Source of the DNA: an uncultured Peptococcaceae bacterium
Lineage (GTDB): Bacteria > Bacillota > Dehalobacteriia > UBA4068 > UBA4997
Length of the DNA: 64,000 nucleotides
Assembly (NCBI GenBank): GCA_947625705.1
Contig: CANQPG010000002.1
Location: forward strand, 77,119-141,118
Direction: 5' to 3'
Shown: piece by piece, positions 1 through 10,588 of the stretch
Layout: each line of letters begins with the position of its first letter
How positions within the stretch are numbered: position 1 is the stretch's first letter
Notes under the pieces: generated by a model
What the model saw: only the letters and a program-made list of their open reading frames with translations
Told to the model about the DNA's origin: nothing
Databases searched by the model: none
Translations under genes and position numbers: made by a program

Positions 1-53
1 CGGTACTCCGCCCGGTGGGAATCATGCAAAAGCCTCATCGAACACTATCTCCG

Positions 54-1511
54 TCATTCGTTTAATAATTGTTTATAAATTTCAACATATTGCTCCGCCG
101 AGCGGTTCCAGCTGAAATCCCGCGCCATTGCCTGCTTTTGCAGGCCGCGCCACACCTTGGGATTGTCATAATAGACGCCCAGCGCCATTTTGGCCGTGAA
201 CAGCAGCTCATGCGCGTTATAGTTGGCGAAGCTGAAGCCCGTGCCCTCGCCGGTGTATTGGTTATAGGGCGAAACGCTGTCTTTCAGCCCGCCCGTTTCC
301 CGCACAATAGGGAGCGTCCCATAGCGCATGGCAATCATCTGCGCCAAACCGCAGGGCTCGAATTTGGAGGGCATCAGCAGCATATCGCCGCCGGCATAGA
401 GCATATGCGCCAGGCGGTCGTCAAATTGCAGGCGGCAGGCAAAATTCGCGTATTTATCATTGAACCAGCGGAAAGAGTTTTCATACTTTGGATCGCCCAC
501 GCCCAGCACGGCCACCTGCACCGGCTGCTCCAGCAGCTCGCCCAGAATATGCAGCAGCAGATCCAGTCCCTTTTGCTCGGTCAGGCGGCTCACGAGCACC
601 AGCAGCGGCCGATCTGCCCGCTCCGGCAGATCAAACTCCCGCTGCACGGCGGCCTTGCAGATGGCCTTGCCCGCCATTTTGGCCGCGCTGAAATAGGCCG
701 GGATCAGCTTGTCGCGCTCTGGGTCATAAGTCCGAACGTCAATGCCGTTCAGTACGCCGGCCAGCACATTGCCGCGGCGGCGGAACACATCGTCCAGCCC
801 CTCGCCGAAAGCGGGCGTGCAAATTTCCGCGGCATAGGTGGGGCTGACGGTGAGCAGGCGGTCGGCATAGCAGACCCCGCCCAGCAGGTAATTCAGCGCC
901 CCGTCGCGGATCAGCTGATCCCGCGCGGCCTTTTTATCCGCCAGCCCCAGCACGTCGCCCAAAAAATTGGGATCGTATTTCCCCTGAAATTTCAGGTTAT
1001 GCACCGAAAACAGCGTTTTGATCGCGGCATAGCCCGCGGCCTGCATGTACTGCTCCCGCAGCAGCACCGGCACCAGCGCCGTGTGCCAGTCGTTGCAGTG
1101 GATAAGCTGCGGCTGAAAATCCGGGATATATTGCAGCGCCTCCAGCACCGCCTTGGCAAAAAAGGCAATGCGCTCGGCGTCGTCGTTATAGCCGTAAAAA
1201 GCGTCGCGCTTAAAATAATATTCGTTGTCGATGAAATAATAGGTCTGATACTTATAGTCCAGCCGCTCCACGCCGCAATACTGCCGGCGCCACCCCAGCG
1301 GCAGCTGAAAATCGGCCACGTGCGTAAGGCGCGCCGCCAGCCGCTCCGGCATGGTCGGCAGCTTCGGCAGTATCACGCGCACCGCCGCCCCCGCCCGTTT
1401 CAGCGCCTGGGGGAGGCTCCCCGCCACCTCGCCCAGGCCGCCGGTTTTGCCGAAAGGCTCGGCCTCGAAGCTGGCAAACAGAACCCGCGGCGCGTTTTTG
1501 CTTTTCACCAT
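54..1511 (-). CDS. glgA: Glycogen synthase (ADP-glucose type, GT5)
   Basis: N-terminal VLFASFEAEPFGKTGGLGEVAGSLPQAL (KTGGL motif), C-terminal SKFEPCGLAQMIAMRYGTLPIVRETGGL; in glg operon. Confidence 0.97.
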   Translation of the reverse strand: MVKSKNAPRVLFASFEAEPFGKTGGLGEVAGSLPQALKRAGAAVRVILPKLPTMPERLAARLTHVADFQLPLGWRRQYCGVERLDYKYQTYYFIDNEYYFKRDAFYGYNDDAERIAFFAKAVLEALQYIPDFQPQLIHCNDWHTALVPVLLREQYMQAAGYAAIKTLFSVHNLKFQGKYDPNFLGDVLGLADKKAARDQLIRDGALNYLLGGVCYADRLLTVSPTYAAEICTPAFGEGLDDVFRRRGNVLAGVLNGIDVRTYDPERDKLIPAYFSAAKMAGKAICKAAVQREFDLPERADRPLLVLVSRLTEQKGLDLLLHILGELLEQPVQVAVLGVGDPKYENSFRWFNDKYANFACRLQFDDRLAHMLYAGGDMLLMPSKFEPCGLAQMIAMRYGTLPIVRETGGLKDSVSPYNQYTGEGTGFSFANYNAHELLFTAKMALGVYYDNPKVWRGLQKQAMARDFSWNRSAEQYVEIYKQLLNE

Positions 1512-1540
1512 ATTATTTCACCCGTTTCCATAAAATTTAG

Positions 1541-2644
1541 TTAAATTTCGCTGCCTTTGGGTATCACCAGCGGCTTGGCGGCCGTGCCGAACAGCTTGTT
1601 GCCGCGGCTGACGGTCACGTATTTATCGCAGATGACGTTCTCCAGCACCGCGCCCGGCTCCACCACGGTTTTCTGCATGATGACGCAGTTTTTGACGACC
1701 GCGCCCTCGCCCACATGCACGCCGCGGAACAGGATACTGTTTTCCACCGTGCCGTCGATAAGGCAGCCGGTGGGCACCAGCGCGTTATGTACATTGGGGC
1801 TTGCGCCGTATTTGGCGGGAGGGTTATCCTGCACCTTGGTGCAGACCTTATGCTCGGCGGAGAAAACTTCCCGCCGCACCTCCTCGCGCAAAAGATCCTG
1901 CGAGCAGGCCATATAATCGCGGATATTGTTCAGCCGCCCCAAATAACCCGCAAACGGGTACGCGCCCACGTTCAGGTTCGGCAGGTTCTCGGCCATAATA
2001 TCCATCAGATCAAGATAGCCCAGCGCCTTATACCATTCGATAAATTTCAGCAGCAGCTCGCGGCTGGTGATGAAGCAGTCCATAAAGCAGGCCGCGCTGC
2101 CCTGCGCCTCGGCCGCAAAGCCTTTCACCCGGTCGCCGTCCAGCGAGAGGTAGGTCTCCCGGTGGTTTTCCGCGTCGGCAGTTTGCTTATAAAGCAGCGT
2201 CACATCACAACCGGAAGCGCGGTGGGCGGCTATCAGCGGCCTAAGATCCATGTTATATACCTTATGGCTGCCGGAAACGATCACATATTCCTCGTCGCCG
2301 CGCTCCAAAAAGGCGCGGTTCTGAATAATATCGCGCAGCAAAAAAGTGGAGCGCATATTTTTCAGCCCATAGATCGAGCCGGGCAGAATGAACATGCCGC
2401 CGCTTTTGCGGTTCAGCGACCATTCTTTGCCCGCGCCCACGTGATCCATGATGGCGCGGTAATGATAGGGCGTGATCAGCCCGATGGTGCGTATACCGGA
2501 ATTGACCATGTTGGAAAGCGGAAAATCCAGCACGCGATAGCGCCCGCCGAACGGGAGCGCCGCCATGCCGCGCTCGGAGGTTAAGCTGCCGAACGCGTCG
2601 TTATTATAGTTGCAGGAAATCAGTCCCAAAACTCTGCCGCTCAT
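1541..2644 (-). CDS. glgD: Glucose-1-phosphate adenylyltransferase regulatory-type subunit GlgD
   Basis: Nucleotidyltransferase-like protein with degenerate N-terminus (GLISCNYNNDAFGSLTSERGMAALPFGGRYRVLDFPLSNMVNSGI), adjacent to glgC. Confidence 0.93.
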   Translation of the reverse strand: MSGRVLGLISCNYNNDAFGSLTSERGMAALPFGGRYRVLDFPLSNMVNSGIRTIGLITPYHYRAIMDHVGAGKEWSLNRKSGGMFILPGSIYGLKNMRSTFLLRDIIQNRAFLERGDEEYVIVSGSHKVYNMDLRPLIAAHRASGCDVTLLYKQTADAENHRETYLSLDGDRVKGFAAEAQGSAACFMDCFITSRELLLKFIEWYKALGYLDLMDIMAENLPNLNVGAYPFAGYLGRLNNIRDYMACSQDLLREEVRREVFSAEHKVCTKVQDNPPAKYGASPNVHNALVPTGCLIDGTVENSILFRGVHVGEGAVVKNCVIMQKTVVEPGAVLENVICDKYVTVSRGNKLFGTAAKPLVIPKGSEI

Positions 2645-2645
2645 T

Positions 2646-3806
2646 TTAATACCCCCTGCTCCACAAATCGTCCTTAATATGCTCGCCGTCGCCGCAGACC
2701 TGCACCGGCTCGGCCTCGTCCAGGCTCCCGAAATAAGCGTTCATCTCGATCACCGCGCCTTCGCCGACGATAGCGCGCATGACCCGCGCGCCGCTTTCCA
2801 CGTGCGCCCCGGGGAGGAGTATGGCGTTTTCCACCTTAGCCCCCGCGCCCACATATGCCTCGGAGCTGATAATGGAATTCCTCACCTCGCCCAGCACCGT
2901 GCAGCCGTTGCAGACCACCGAATTTTCGACGACCGCTTTCTCGCCCACGTAATGCGGCGGATAAATGTTGGAATTGCTGAAAATGCGCTGCCCGCCGGAG
3001 AAAATATCAAACTCGCTGTCCTCGCGCAGCAGATCCATACTGGTCTGGTAATAGCTTTCGATGGTGCCGACGTCTTTCCAATAACCGGAAAAGGCGTAGG
3101 CGTACAGGCGTTTACCCTCGTTCAGCAGCATGGGTATCACGTTTTTGCCGAAATCGTGTTCAGAGGCGGCGATCTGCGCGTCGGCCAGCAGCGCCTGCTT
3201 CAGCACCTGCCAGTTGAATATGTAGATACCCATCGAGGCCAGATTGCTGTCCGGACGGGCGGGCTTTTCGGTAAATTTTTCGATCTTGCCGTCCGCCGCC
3301 GCCGTGATGATACCGAAGCGGCTCGCCTCCGCCGGCGGCACCTCGATCACGGATACGGTCAGCTCCGCGCCGCTCTGCTTGTGGAAGTCCAGCATCAGGT
3401 TGTAATCCATCTTGTACAGGTGGTCGCCGGAGATGATCAGCACATATTCCGGGTCATAGCTTTCAATGAAATCCAGATTTTTATACACCGCGTCCGCCGT
3501 GCCGTTATACCATTCCGCGCCGTCCTGCGTGGCATACGGCGGCAAAACGTAAACGCCGCCCGCGGCCTCGTCCAAGTCCCAGGGGGCGCCCGTGCCGATG
3601 TAGGAATTCAACATCAGCGGGCGATACTGCGTCAGCACACCCACGGTGTCGATACCGGAATTGACGCAGTTGCTTAAGCTGAAGTCAATGATACGGTATT
3701 TGCCGCCGAACGAAACCGCCGGCTTGGCGATCTTTCTGGTCAGCGCGCCCAGGCGGCTGCCCTGGCCGCCCGCCAACAGCATAGCCAGACATTCTTTTTT
3801 GCTCAT
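2646..3806 (-). CDS. glgC: Glucose-1-phosphate adenylyltransferase
   Basis: [45 protein letters not shown]; left-handed beta-helix C-terminus. Confidence 0.97.
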   Translation of the reverse strand: MSKKECLAMLLAGGQGSRLGALTRKIAKPAVSFGGKYRIIDFSLSNCVNSGIDTVGVLTQYRPLMLNSYIGTGAPWDLDEAAGGVYVLPPYATQDGAEWYNGTADAVYKNLDFIESYDPEYVLIISGDHLYKMDYNLMLDFHKQSGAELTVSVIEVPPAEASRFGIITAAADGKIEKFTEKPARPDSNLASMGIYIFNWQVLKQALLADAQIAASEHDFGKNVIPMLLNEGKRLYAYAFSGYWKDVGTIESYYQTSMDLLREDSEFDIFSGGQRIFSNSNIYPPHYVGEKAVVENSVVCNGCTVLGEVRNSIISSEAYVGAGAKVENAILLPGAHVESGARVMRAIVGEGAVIEMNAYFGSLDEAEPVQVCGDGEHIKDDLWSRGY

Positions 3807-3855
3807 CTCCGAAAACCTCCCTCACCTCAAATTGCTTCCTATATAATACTTCCGC

Positions 3856-6284
3856 CTATAAATGCCAAATGTCCCGTGCGTATTCCCGGATCGCGCGGTC
3901 GCTGCTGAAATAGCCTGCCTCGGCCACGTTGGTTATCGCCATCTGCCGCCAATGCGCCGGCTGCTGATACCAGCCCATCACCTGCTGCCAGGCCGCCAGA
4001 TACGCGCCGAAATCCTTTAACACAAAATATTCGTCGTTATTCCGCAGCAGCGGGTCATAGATACCCCAGAAATCGCCGCCGTGCGCGGCAAACGTACCGT
4101 CCACCAGCTGCTCGGTCAGCTTTTTCAGCCGCGCGTCGTTCTTGCACTCGTCAAACGCCAGATACCCGCCGGAAAGGTAATACTCCATCACCTGCTCCGC
4201 CGTCAGGCCGAAAATGCAGATGTTATCGCGCCCCACGCGCTCCAATATCTCAATATTCGCGCCGTCCAAAGTGCCCAGCGTCACCGCGCCGTTGAACATA
4301 AACTTCATGTTGCCGGTGCCGCTGGCCTCCTTGCCCGCGGTGGATATCTGCTCGCTGATATCGGCGGCGGGGTAGATAAGCTCGCCGGTGCTGACGTTGA
4401 AATTCTCGATAAACGCCACCTGCAAATGCCCGCGGCAGGCAGGATCATTGTTCACCAGCTCGGCCACGCTGCAGATCAGGCGGATAACCTCTTTGGCAAA
4501 CGCATAGCCCTGCGCCGCCTTGCCCGCAAAGATGAAGCACACCGGCGGCAGCTCCGCCGCCTCGCCGGCTTTCAGCCGGTTATAAAGGTGCATGATCTTA
4601 AACACGTTCAGCAGCTGCCGCTTATAGGCGTGGATACGCTTCACCTGCACGTCGAAAACCGCGTCGGGGTCAAGCAGCACGCCGCCGTTATGCCGTACAT
4701 ATTCGGCCAGCCGCAGCTTGTTCTGCCGCTTCACCTGCGCAAAATCCGCCTGGAATTTGGCGTCCGCCGCATAGGGCAGCAGCTTTTCAAGCTCCGCCGC
4801 GTCGCTCTGCCAGCCCGCGCCGATCGCCTCGGTTATCAGGCGGGAAAGCCCCGGGTTGGCCGCCAGCAGAAAGCGGCGGTGGCTGACGCCGTTGGTTTTG
4901 TTCTGAAATTTCTCCGGCGCAAGCTGATAAAAATCCCGCAGAACGTCATGCTTTAATATCTCAGTGTGCAGCTCGGCCACGCCGTTTACGGCATGGCTGC
5001 CGATGACCGATAAATTCGCCATTCTGACCTGGCCGTCCCAAAGCACGGCGGTGGCTTTCAGCTTCTCCTGCCAGCCCGCGTCCGTGCCCGCCAGGCTCTC
5101 GCGATAACGGCGGTCAATTTCCTCAATGATCATATAAACACGGGGCAGCAGCTGCCGCACCAGATCGATCGACCATTTTTCCAGCGCCTCGGGCAGCACC
5201 GTGTGGTTGGTGTAGGAGATGGTATGGCAGGTGATCTGCCAGGCCTCGTCCCAGCCCACGTCCTCCTCGTCGATCAGCAAACGCATCAGCTCCGGTACGG
5301 CCAGCGCCGGGTGCGTGTCATTGATATGCACCGCCACCCGCTCCGGGAATTTCGCCCAGGCATTGCTGCCGAACCGCTCCTTATACTGGCTTAAAATCGA
5401 CTGCAAGCCCGCCGACGTGAAGAAGTATTCCTGCTTCAGGCGCAGGGCTTTGCCGGCCTCCAGGCTGTCGTCGGGGTATAAAATGCAGGTGATGGCCTCC
5501 ACTTCGTTGCGGTCGCGCATGGCGGCGCTGTAATCGCCCCGGTTAAACGCGGCCAGGTCGAGCTTCTCCTGCACGGGCTGCGCCGACCACAGGCGAAGGC
5601 GGTTCACCGTGCCCCCGCCAAATCCGACGACCGGCACGTCATATGGCACGGCGCGCACCGCCTGATAGCCGTGGTGGCGGAAGAACAGCCGCCCGTCGTG
5701 ATACTGCCGCTGCACCTCGCCGCCGAAGCGCACCTCCACCGCGTCCTCCTGCTTGCAAAGCTCCCAGGGGAAGCCATAGGCCAGCCAGTCGTCCGGTTCT
5801 TCATGCTGGGCGCCGTCCACGATACGCTGACGGAACAGGCCATAGCGATAGCGGATACCCATGCCCTGCCCCGCCAGGCCCAGGCAAGAGAGTCCAAAAA
5901 GCAGGCCGCCAGCCGCCCAAGGCCGCCGTTGCCCAGCGCCGGGTCGCGTTCGCAGGCGCAAAGCTCGTCCAGATCCTCGCCAAGCTCCGCCAAGCCCGCC
6001 CGCACCAGGTCAATGATGCCGAGGTTCAGCAGGTAATTTTGCAGCAGCCGCCCGATCAAAAACTCCATCGAAAAGTAATAGACCTGTTTGACGGCAGCTT
6101 CCTGCTGCCGCCGCTGCGTCTCCGCCGACAAAACCGCCGCCTTGCCGGCCAACAGGCGCACCAGCGCCGCGTATTTTTCCTGCTTGTCACAGGTTTCAAA
6201 GGGCTCGGCCACCGAGCGCAGAAATTCGTTTTTATATTCCCGCACAAACTCGGCGCTGTCCTGAAATATCCGCGTTTCCGTCAT
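3856..6284 (-). pseudogene. glgP: Glycogen phosphorylase, split over two overlapping frames (3856-5961 and 5604-6284) by an apparent frameshift near 5881-5884
   Basis: ORF 5604-6284 gives ...[23 protein letters not shown] then nonsense; ORF 3856-5961 resumes [24 protein letters not shown]... through the PLP-binding region GTGNMKFMFNGA. Could be a real lesion or a sequence/assembly error. Confidence 0.85.
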
Positions 6285-6322
6285 CTATTGTTTAGCCTCC
6301 TTAAAAGCATTGTTTATGTATA

Positions 6323-8242
6323 TTAGGAATGGGGCTTGATTATAACCCCGCCCAGCGGGGGTATGGTCAGGCTTATCGCGTAGGGCTGCCCGTGCATAAA
6401 CTGTGCCTTGCCGCCGCGCTTCGGCAGTTTGCGCGCCTTAAGCTCCGCCGGGTTCACCTTGCCGCTGCCGCCGAAATCCGCCGCGTCGCTGTTGAATATC
6501 TCGCGGTAACGGCCGCCGTGCGGCACGCCCACCGCGTAATCGTAATACGTCTGCGGCTGAAAATTCAATATCACCAGCAGAAAATCGCGCGGACGTTTGC
6601 CCTGCCGCCGGAAGATCAGCACGCCCTGCTGCTCGTTGTCGGCCTCCTGCCAGACGAAGCCCTCCCAGGCGTAATTCTGCTGCCACAGCGCCTTTTCCTT
6701 CAGATACATCTGGTTCGCCGCCGCGATAAAACACCGGTGCGCCGCGTGCGCCGGGTAATCCAGCAAAAACCACTCCAGCTGCTCGGCAAAGCGCCATTCG
6801 ATGAACTGGCCGAACTCACCGCCCATAAAATTGAGCTTCGCGCCGCTGTGGGTCAGCTGATACATATACAGCAGCCTGAGCCCCGCAAACTGCCGCCAGT
6901 AATCGCCCGGCATACGCCCGATCAGCGAGCATTTGCCGTGCACCACCTCGTCGTGCGAAAGCGGCAGGATAAAATTCTCATTGAACGCGTACATCATCGA
7001 AAACGTCAGCAGCCGGTGGTTATACGGCCGCCCGGGGAAGTCGATACTCATATAGCGCAGGGTGTCGTTCATCCAGCCCATGTCCCATTTATAATGGAAG
7101 CCAAGCCCCCCCGCCGCAGGCGGATACGTCACCAGCGGCCAGGCCGTGCTTTCCTCCGCCGCCATAAACACGTCGGGGAAATACGCCCCCACCGTCTCGT
7201 TCAATTTGCGGATAAACGCCGAGGCCGGGTAACATTCCTCGCTGCCGTCGGGGTTATACCGCTTCAGCTTAGGGTCGTCCACGCCGAAGTTCAGATACAG
7301 CATACTGGTCACGCCGTCTACCCGGAGGCCGTCGGCGTGATACTGCTCCAGCCAGAAAAGCGCGTTGCTGATCAGAAAGCTCTGCACCTCCGGCCGGGCA
7401 AAATTGAATTTATACGTCCCCCAAACGGCATGATCCTCCGCCTCGTAAAGCGGGGTGCCGTCAAATTCAGAGAGACCGTGCGCGTCGCGGCAGAAATGCC
7501 CCGGCGCCCAGTCCAAAATCACGCCGATATTCGCCCGGTGCAGCGCGTCGATCAGCCGCATTAAACCCTCGGGCGCGCCGAAACGGCTGGTGGGCGCAAA
7601 ATAGCCGGTGATCTGATAGCCCCAGGAGTCGTCCAGCGGGTGCTCCATCAGCGGCATAAACTCCACATGCGTGTAGCCCATCTCTTTCAGATACGGCGGC
7701 AAAACTTCCGCCAATTCGGTATAGCTTAAAAAGCCCTCCGGGTTATCCGGGGCGGCCTCGCCGCGCCGCCAGCTGCCCAGGTGCATTTCATAAATATTCA
7801 AAGGTTTTGCAAAATGTGCATGTTCCCGCCGGTATTTCAGCCATTTGGCGTCATGCCAGGCAAAGCCCGCAATATCCGCCACCCGGCTGGCCGTGCCTGG
7901 TCTTTTCTCGGCGGCAAAAGCGAAAGGATCGGCCTTATAAAGCGTCCGCCCGTCCTGCGTGGTTATGCAGTATTTATACAGCGCGCCCGGTGTGACGTTC
8001 GGCACAAAAAGCTGCCAGAAGCCGCCCGGAAGCGGCTGCATGGCGAAACCCTCGCCGCGCCACGCGTTAAAATCGCCGACCACGCTTATCGCAGCGGCAG
8101 CGGGCGCAAACACGACAAACCCCGTGCCGCAAACGCCACCAATCTCCTGCGGGTGCGCGCCCAAGCTATGATAAGCATGGAAATATTCGCCCCGGTTGTA
8201 AAGATAGGCGGCTTTTTCGTCCAGCAAACGGTATGCCTGCAC
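6323..8242 (-). CDS. glgB: 1,4-alpha-glucan branching enzyme
   Basis: CBM48 plus GH13 motifs: VEFMPLMEHPLDDSWGYQITGYF, DGLRVDGVTSMLY, FMAAEESTAWP, LPLSHDEVVHGK. Confidence 0.96.
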   Translation of the reverse strand: MQAYRLLDEKAAYLYNRGEYFHAYHSLGAHPQEIGGVCGTGFVVFAPAAAAISVVGDFNAWRGEGFAMQPLPGGFWQLFVPNVTPGALYKYCITTQDGRTLYKADPFAFAAEKRPGTASRVADIAGFAWHDAKWLKYRREHAHFAKPLNIYEMHLGSWRRGEAAPDNPEGFLSYTELAEVLPPYLKEMGYTHVEFMPLMEHPLDDSWGYQITGYFAPTSRFGAPEGLMRLIDALHRANIGVILDWAPGHFCRDAHGLSEFDGTPLYEAEDHAVWGTYKFNFARPEVQSFLISNALFWLEQYHADGLRVDGVTSMLYLNFGVDDPKLKRYNPDGSEECYPASAFIRKLNETVGAYFPDVFMAAEESTAWPLVTYPPAAGGLGFHYKWDMGWMNDTLRYMSIDFPGRPYNHRLLTFSMMYAFNENFILPLSHDEVVHGKCSLIGRMPGDYWRQFAGLRLLYMYQLTHSGAKLNFMGGEFGQFIEWRFAEQLEWFLLDYPAHAAHRCFIAAANQMYLKEKALWQQNYAWEGFVWQEADNEQQGVLIFRRQGKRPRDFLLVILNFQPQTYYDYAVGVPHGGRYREIFNSDAADFGGSGKVNPAELKARKLPKRGGKAQFMHGQPYAISLTIPPLGGVIIKPHS

Positions 8243-8414
8243 AGCGTCTCACCCCCGCGTCGGAAATCTGCCGCTAAAAGGCGCAGCGGCTGACAATTCT
8301 TCTAATGTATAGTATAGCATAAATGCCGCCCGCTCACAACGCTTTTTACATATCTTTAACCACCGCCGGCGCGAGTATTTTGCGCCCCGCGCCATTATTT
8401 TTTAGCTCAACCTA

Positions 8415-8444
8415 GTGACATATTCCGTATGAATATGGTACAAT
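8415..8444 (+). promoter_or_regulatory. Candidate sigma-A promoter GTGACA-N18-TACAAT whose spacer carries the inverted repeat ATATTC-CGTAT-GAATAT (8420-8436)
   Basis: Motif reading upstream of the ECF sigma gene. Confidence 0.4.
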
Positions 8445-8474
8445 AATAAATTGACGAGAGATAGTATAGTTGTG

Positions 8475-8524
8475 CAGGCAGAATTTTTTGCCGCCGCCCT
8501 GCAAGTTTTTGGCGGGTCTGCCTG
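8475..8524 (+). promoter_or_regulatory. 5' UTR hairpin CAGGCAGA...TCTGCCTG with inner CCGCC/GGCGG, upstream of the ECF sigma RBS
   Basis: 8-bp perfect complementary arms 8475-8482 / 8517-8524. Confidence 0.5.
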
Positions 8525-8550
8525 TAATTATAGCGTAGGAGGAAGAATAG

Positions 8551-9111
8551 ATGAATAACCTCCTTGATGAAGATCTGGCTCGGCTGGCTCAGCAGGGCAA
8601 TCAGGACGCTTTTGCCGAATTGGTAAAACGTTATGAAAAGCAGATCTTCAGCATGGCTTACCGCTTGATCGGCGACTATGACGAGGCCGCCGACCTGGCG
8701 CAGGAGGCTTTTTTAAGGATTTACAGTCAGCTTAACCGCTATGACCCGGATAAAAAATTTTTCTCCTGGATGTATCGCGTGGCACAGAACACCTGCCTGA
8801 ACGCGCTGGCCAAAAAGCCCGCCAACGTCATACCCGTGGAGCGGGCGGAGGAATATTTCAGCGACGACGGCGGAACCGGCGGCAGCGAACCGGAGCAGGA
8901 TTATCTGAACCGGGAGCTGCGGCACAATATCGACCGCGCCATCGCCGATTTACCGGACAATTACCGCGACGTGATCTATCTGCGGTATATCGAGGATATG
9001 TCATATCAGCAGATCGCCGAAAAGCTGGGTTTGCCGCTTTCCACCGTGGAGACGCGGCTGTTCCGCGGTAAAAAGCAGTTACAGCAGCGCTTGACCGAGC
9101 TGCTGCGCTGA
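8551..9111 (+). CDS. ECF-type RNA polymerase sigma factor (sigma-70 family)
   Basis: Region 2: FAELVKRYEKQIFSMAYRLIGDYDEAADLAQEAFLRIY; region 4: LPDNYRDVIYLRYIEDMSYQQIAEKLGLPLSTVETRLFRGKKQL; RBS aggagg. Confidence 0.95.
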   Translation: MNNLLDEDLARLAQQGNQDAFAELVKRYEKQIFSMAYRLIGDYDEAADLAQEAFLRIYSQLNRYDPDKKFFSWMYRVAQNTCLNALAKKPANVIPVERAEEYFSDDGGTGGSEPEQDYLNRELRHNIDRAIADLPDNYRDVIYLRYIEDMSYQQIAEKLGLPLSTVETRLFRGKKQLQQRLTELLR

Positions 9112-9177
9112 CCGAAATCTTTTGAGCTTTCCGCCTAACATTGTTAATATGCACCAAAATGAAAGGAGATGAAGGGC

Positions 9178-10266
9178 ATGGCCAAAAAGCTTGACGACCG
9201 CTTAAACCGCGCGTTATCCGACGACGCTGCTTTTGAAAAATTGCTTAAGGCCAGCTTAAAGCCCGTCGAGCCTCCTTGCGATTTTTCCGCCCGTGTGATG
9301 AACGCCATCGCCGAGGAACAGGCACAGCCTGCTCCCGCCAAGGTGATACGCTTCCCGTTCCGCCGTTTCGCGCTGGGTGCGGCGTCATGCGCTGCCGCCC
9401 TGCTGCTGTTCGTGGCCGTGGCGGCGCCATCAGCCGACCAGACCGCCATTCCCACCGCCAAGCCGCTGCAAATTGCGGAGCAGCCATTGTTCACCGCACC
9501 GGAGCCAGCCAAAGTCGAACAGCCGACCCAAACACCGGAAACCACCGCACCGGAGGATACCAATACACCGACTACGCCTGATACGCCCACGCCGGCCACA
9601 GTGACCGCACCGGAGCCGACGGAGCCGGTACACGCAGCTGACCCGGAACCGCCGGCAGAAGTGAAGGACGGCGAACTGATCCTGCCCCGCACGGCTTACG
9701 GCACGGAAATGAAAGACTCGCTGGCCACCCGCCTGGTGGCGGAGGTGGAGAACAGCCACATTTATCAGCCCGGTTTTGCCGATAAAAACGCCGTTTTCTA
9801 CACGGCCGACGATGTGAACGTCTATTCCTGGCGGGTCGATCTGGCGAACGCCGGCGAGCCGCAGGCCTCCGTGCAGGCCGCTAAAAGCGATCTGCCCGGC
9901 GTAGCGCAGCTTTTGACCGCGACGACTGCCCCGGTGGAAAACACCACTCTGGTGACGTCACCGGACAACACCATGCTGGCGCAGAACAGCGCCAACGGCA
10001 TGTGGATATCGCTGATGGACGGCGACGTCTTTAAGCTGACCGCTGAAAGCGGCGGCAAAATCGTCGCCTGGTCGCCGGATTCCTCCAAGCTGCTGTTCAC
10101 CAACGCGGCGGGCAATCTGTTCCTGGGCTATCCGCTGGAGCAGCGCATCTATCAGATTTCCGACCAGAACGTTAAGGACGTCTGCTGGAGCACCGACAAC
10201 AAGACGCTGCTTTATGTGGCCGAGGGCGACACGCAGGACGCGCTTTATATCGTGACGGTTTATTAA
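9178..10266 (+). CDS. Putative anti-sigma factor: short N-terminal cytoplasmic domain, one TM segment, Pro/Thr-rich linker, TolB/WD40-like extracytoplasmic domain
   Basis: Directly downstream of the ECF sigma gene; TM FALGAASCAAALLLFVAVAA; repeats such as WSPDSSKLLFTNAAGNLFLG; start could be 9169 or 9178. Confidence 0.7.
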   Translation: MAKKLDDRLNRALSDDAAFEKLLKASLKPVEPPCDFSARVMNAIAEEQAQPAPAKVIRFPFRRFALGAASCAAALLLFVAVAAPSADQTAIPTAKPLQIAEQPLFTAPEPAKVEQPTQTPETTAPEDTNTPTTPDTPTPATVTAPEPTEPVHAADPEPPAEVKDGELILPRTAYGTEMKDSLATRLVAEVENSHIYQPGFADKNAVFYTADDVNVYSWRVDLANAGEPQASVQAAKSDLPGVAQLLTATTAPVENTTLVTSPDNTMLAQNSANGMWISLMDGDVFKLTAESGGKIVAWSPDSSKLLFTNAAGNLFLGYPLEQRIYQISDQNVKDVCWSTDNKTLLYVAEGDTQDALYIVTVY

Positions 10267-10275
10267 TTGCATAGC

Positions 10276-10312
10276 AGACGGGCGCGGGGCAAAACCTGCG
10301 CCCGCTTTTTAT
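10276..10312 (+). terminator. Rho-independent terminator
   Basis: gggcgcggggcaaaacctgcgcccgcttttt. Confidence 0.75.
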
Positions 10313-10405
10313 GCCTTGCCGCAATTTTTTTGCAAATTCACGCAAAAATTATCGGCAGAAACGCTTGACGAGCGGCGGATTTCGTGCTATTATATACGAG
10401 TACCT

Positions 10406-10493
10406 GCGGATGTGGCGGAATTGGCAGACGCGCTAGATTCAGGTTCTAGTGAGGGTTGACTTCGTGGGGGTTCAAGTCCCTTCATCCGCACCA
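10406..10493 (+). tRNA. tRNA-Leu (anticodon CAG), CCA encoded
   Basis: Acceptor GCGGATG/CATCCGC, anticodon arm CTAGA-TTCAGGT-TCTAG, long variable arm, GGTTCAAGTCC T-arm. Confidence 0.96.
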
Positions 10494-10498
10494 TAAAA

Positions 10499-10527
10499 AG
10501 AGCTTCCCGGCGGAGGCTCTTTTTTGT
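10499..10527 (+). terminator. Terminator after tRNA-Leu
   Basis: agagcttcccggcggaggctcttttttg. Confidence 0.75.
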
Positions 10528-10588
10528 TATCAAAATAAGATTTAAGAAATCTTTTTGCGGAGCTCAAATACTGCATACCGCCCACTAT

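Noticed and set aside
69-1544. Long plus-strand ORFs antiparallel to glgA and many other genes (e.g. 1715-2584, 2610-3677, 6329-7564, 17843-19162, 62009-63505)
   Set aside because: Low-complexity His/Arg/Gln-rich translations that mirror well-supported genes on the opposite strand; expected in high-GC DNA
5881-5884. Programmed ribosomal frameshift in glgP
   Set aside because: No slippery heptamer or downstream pseudoknot seen; a lesion or sequence error is more economical
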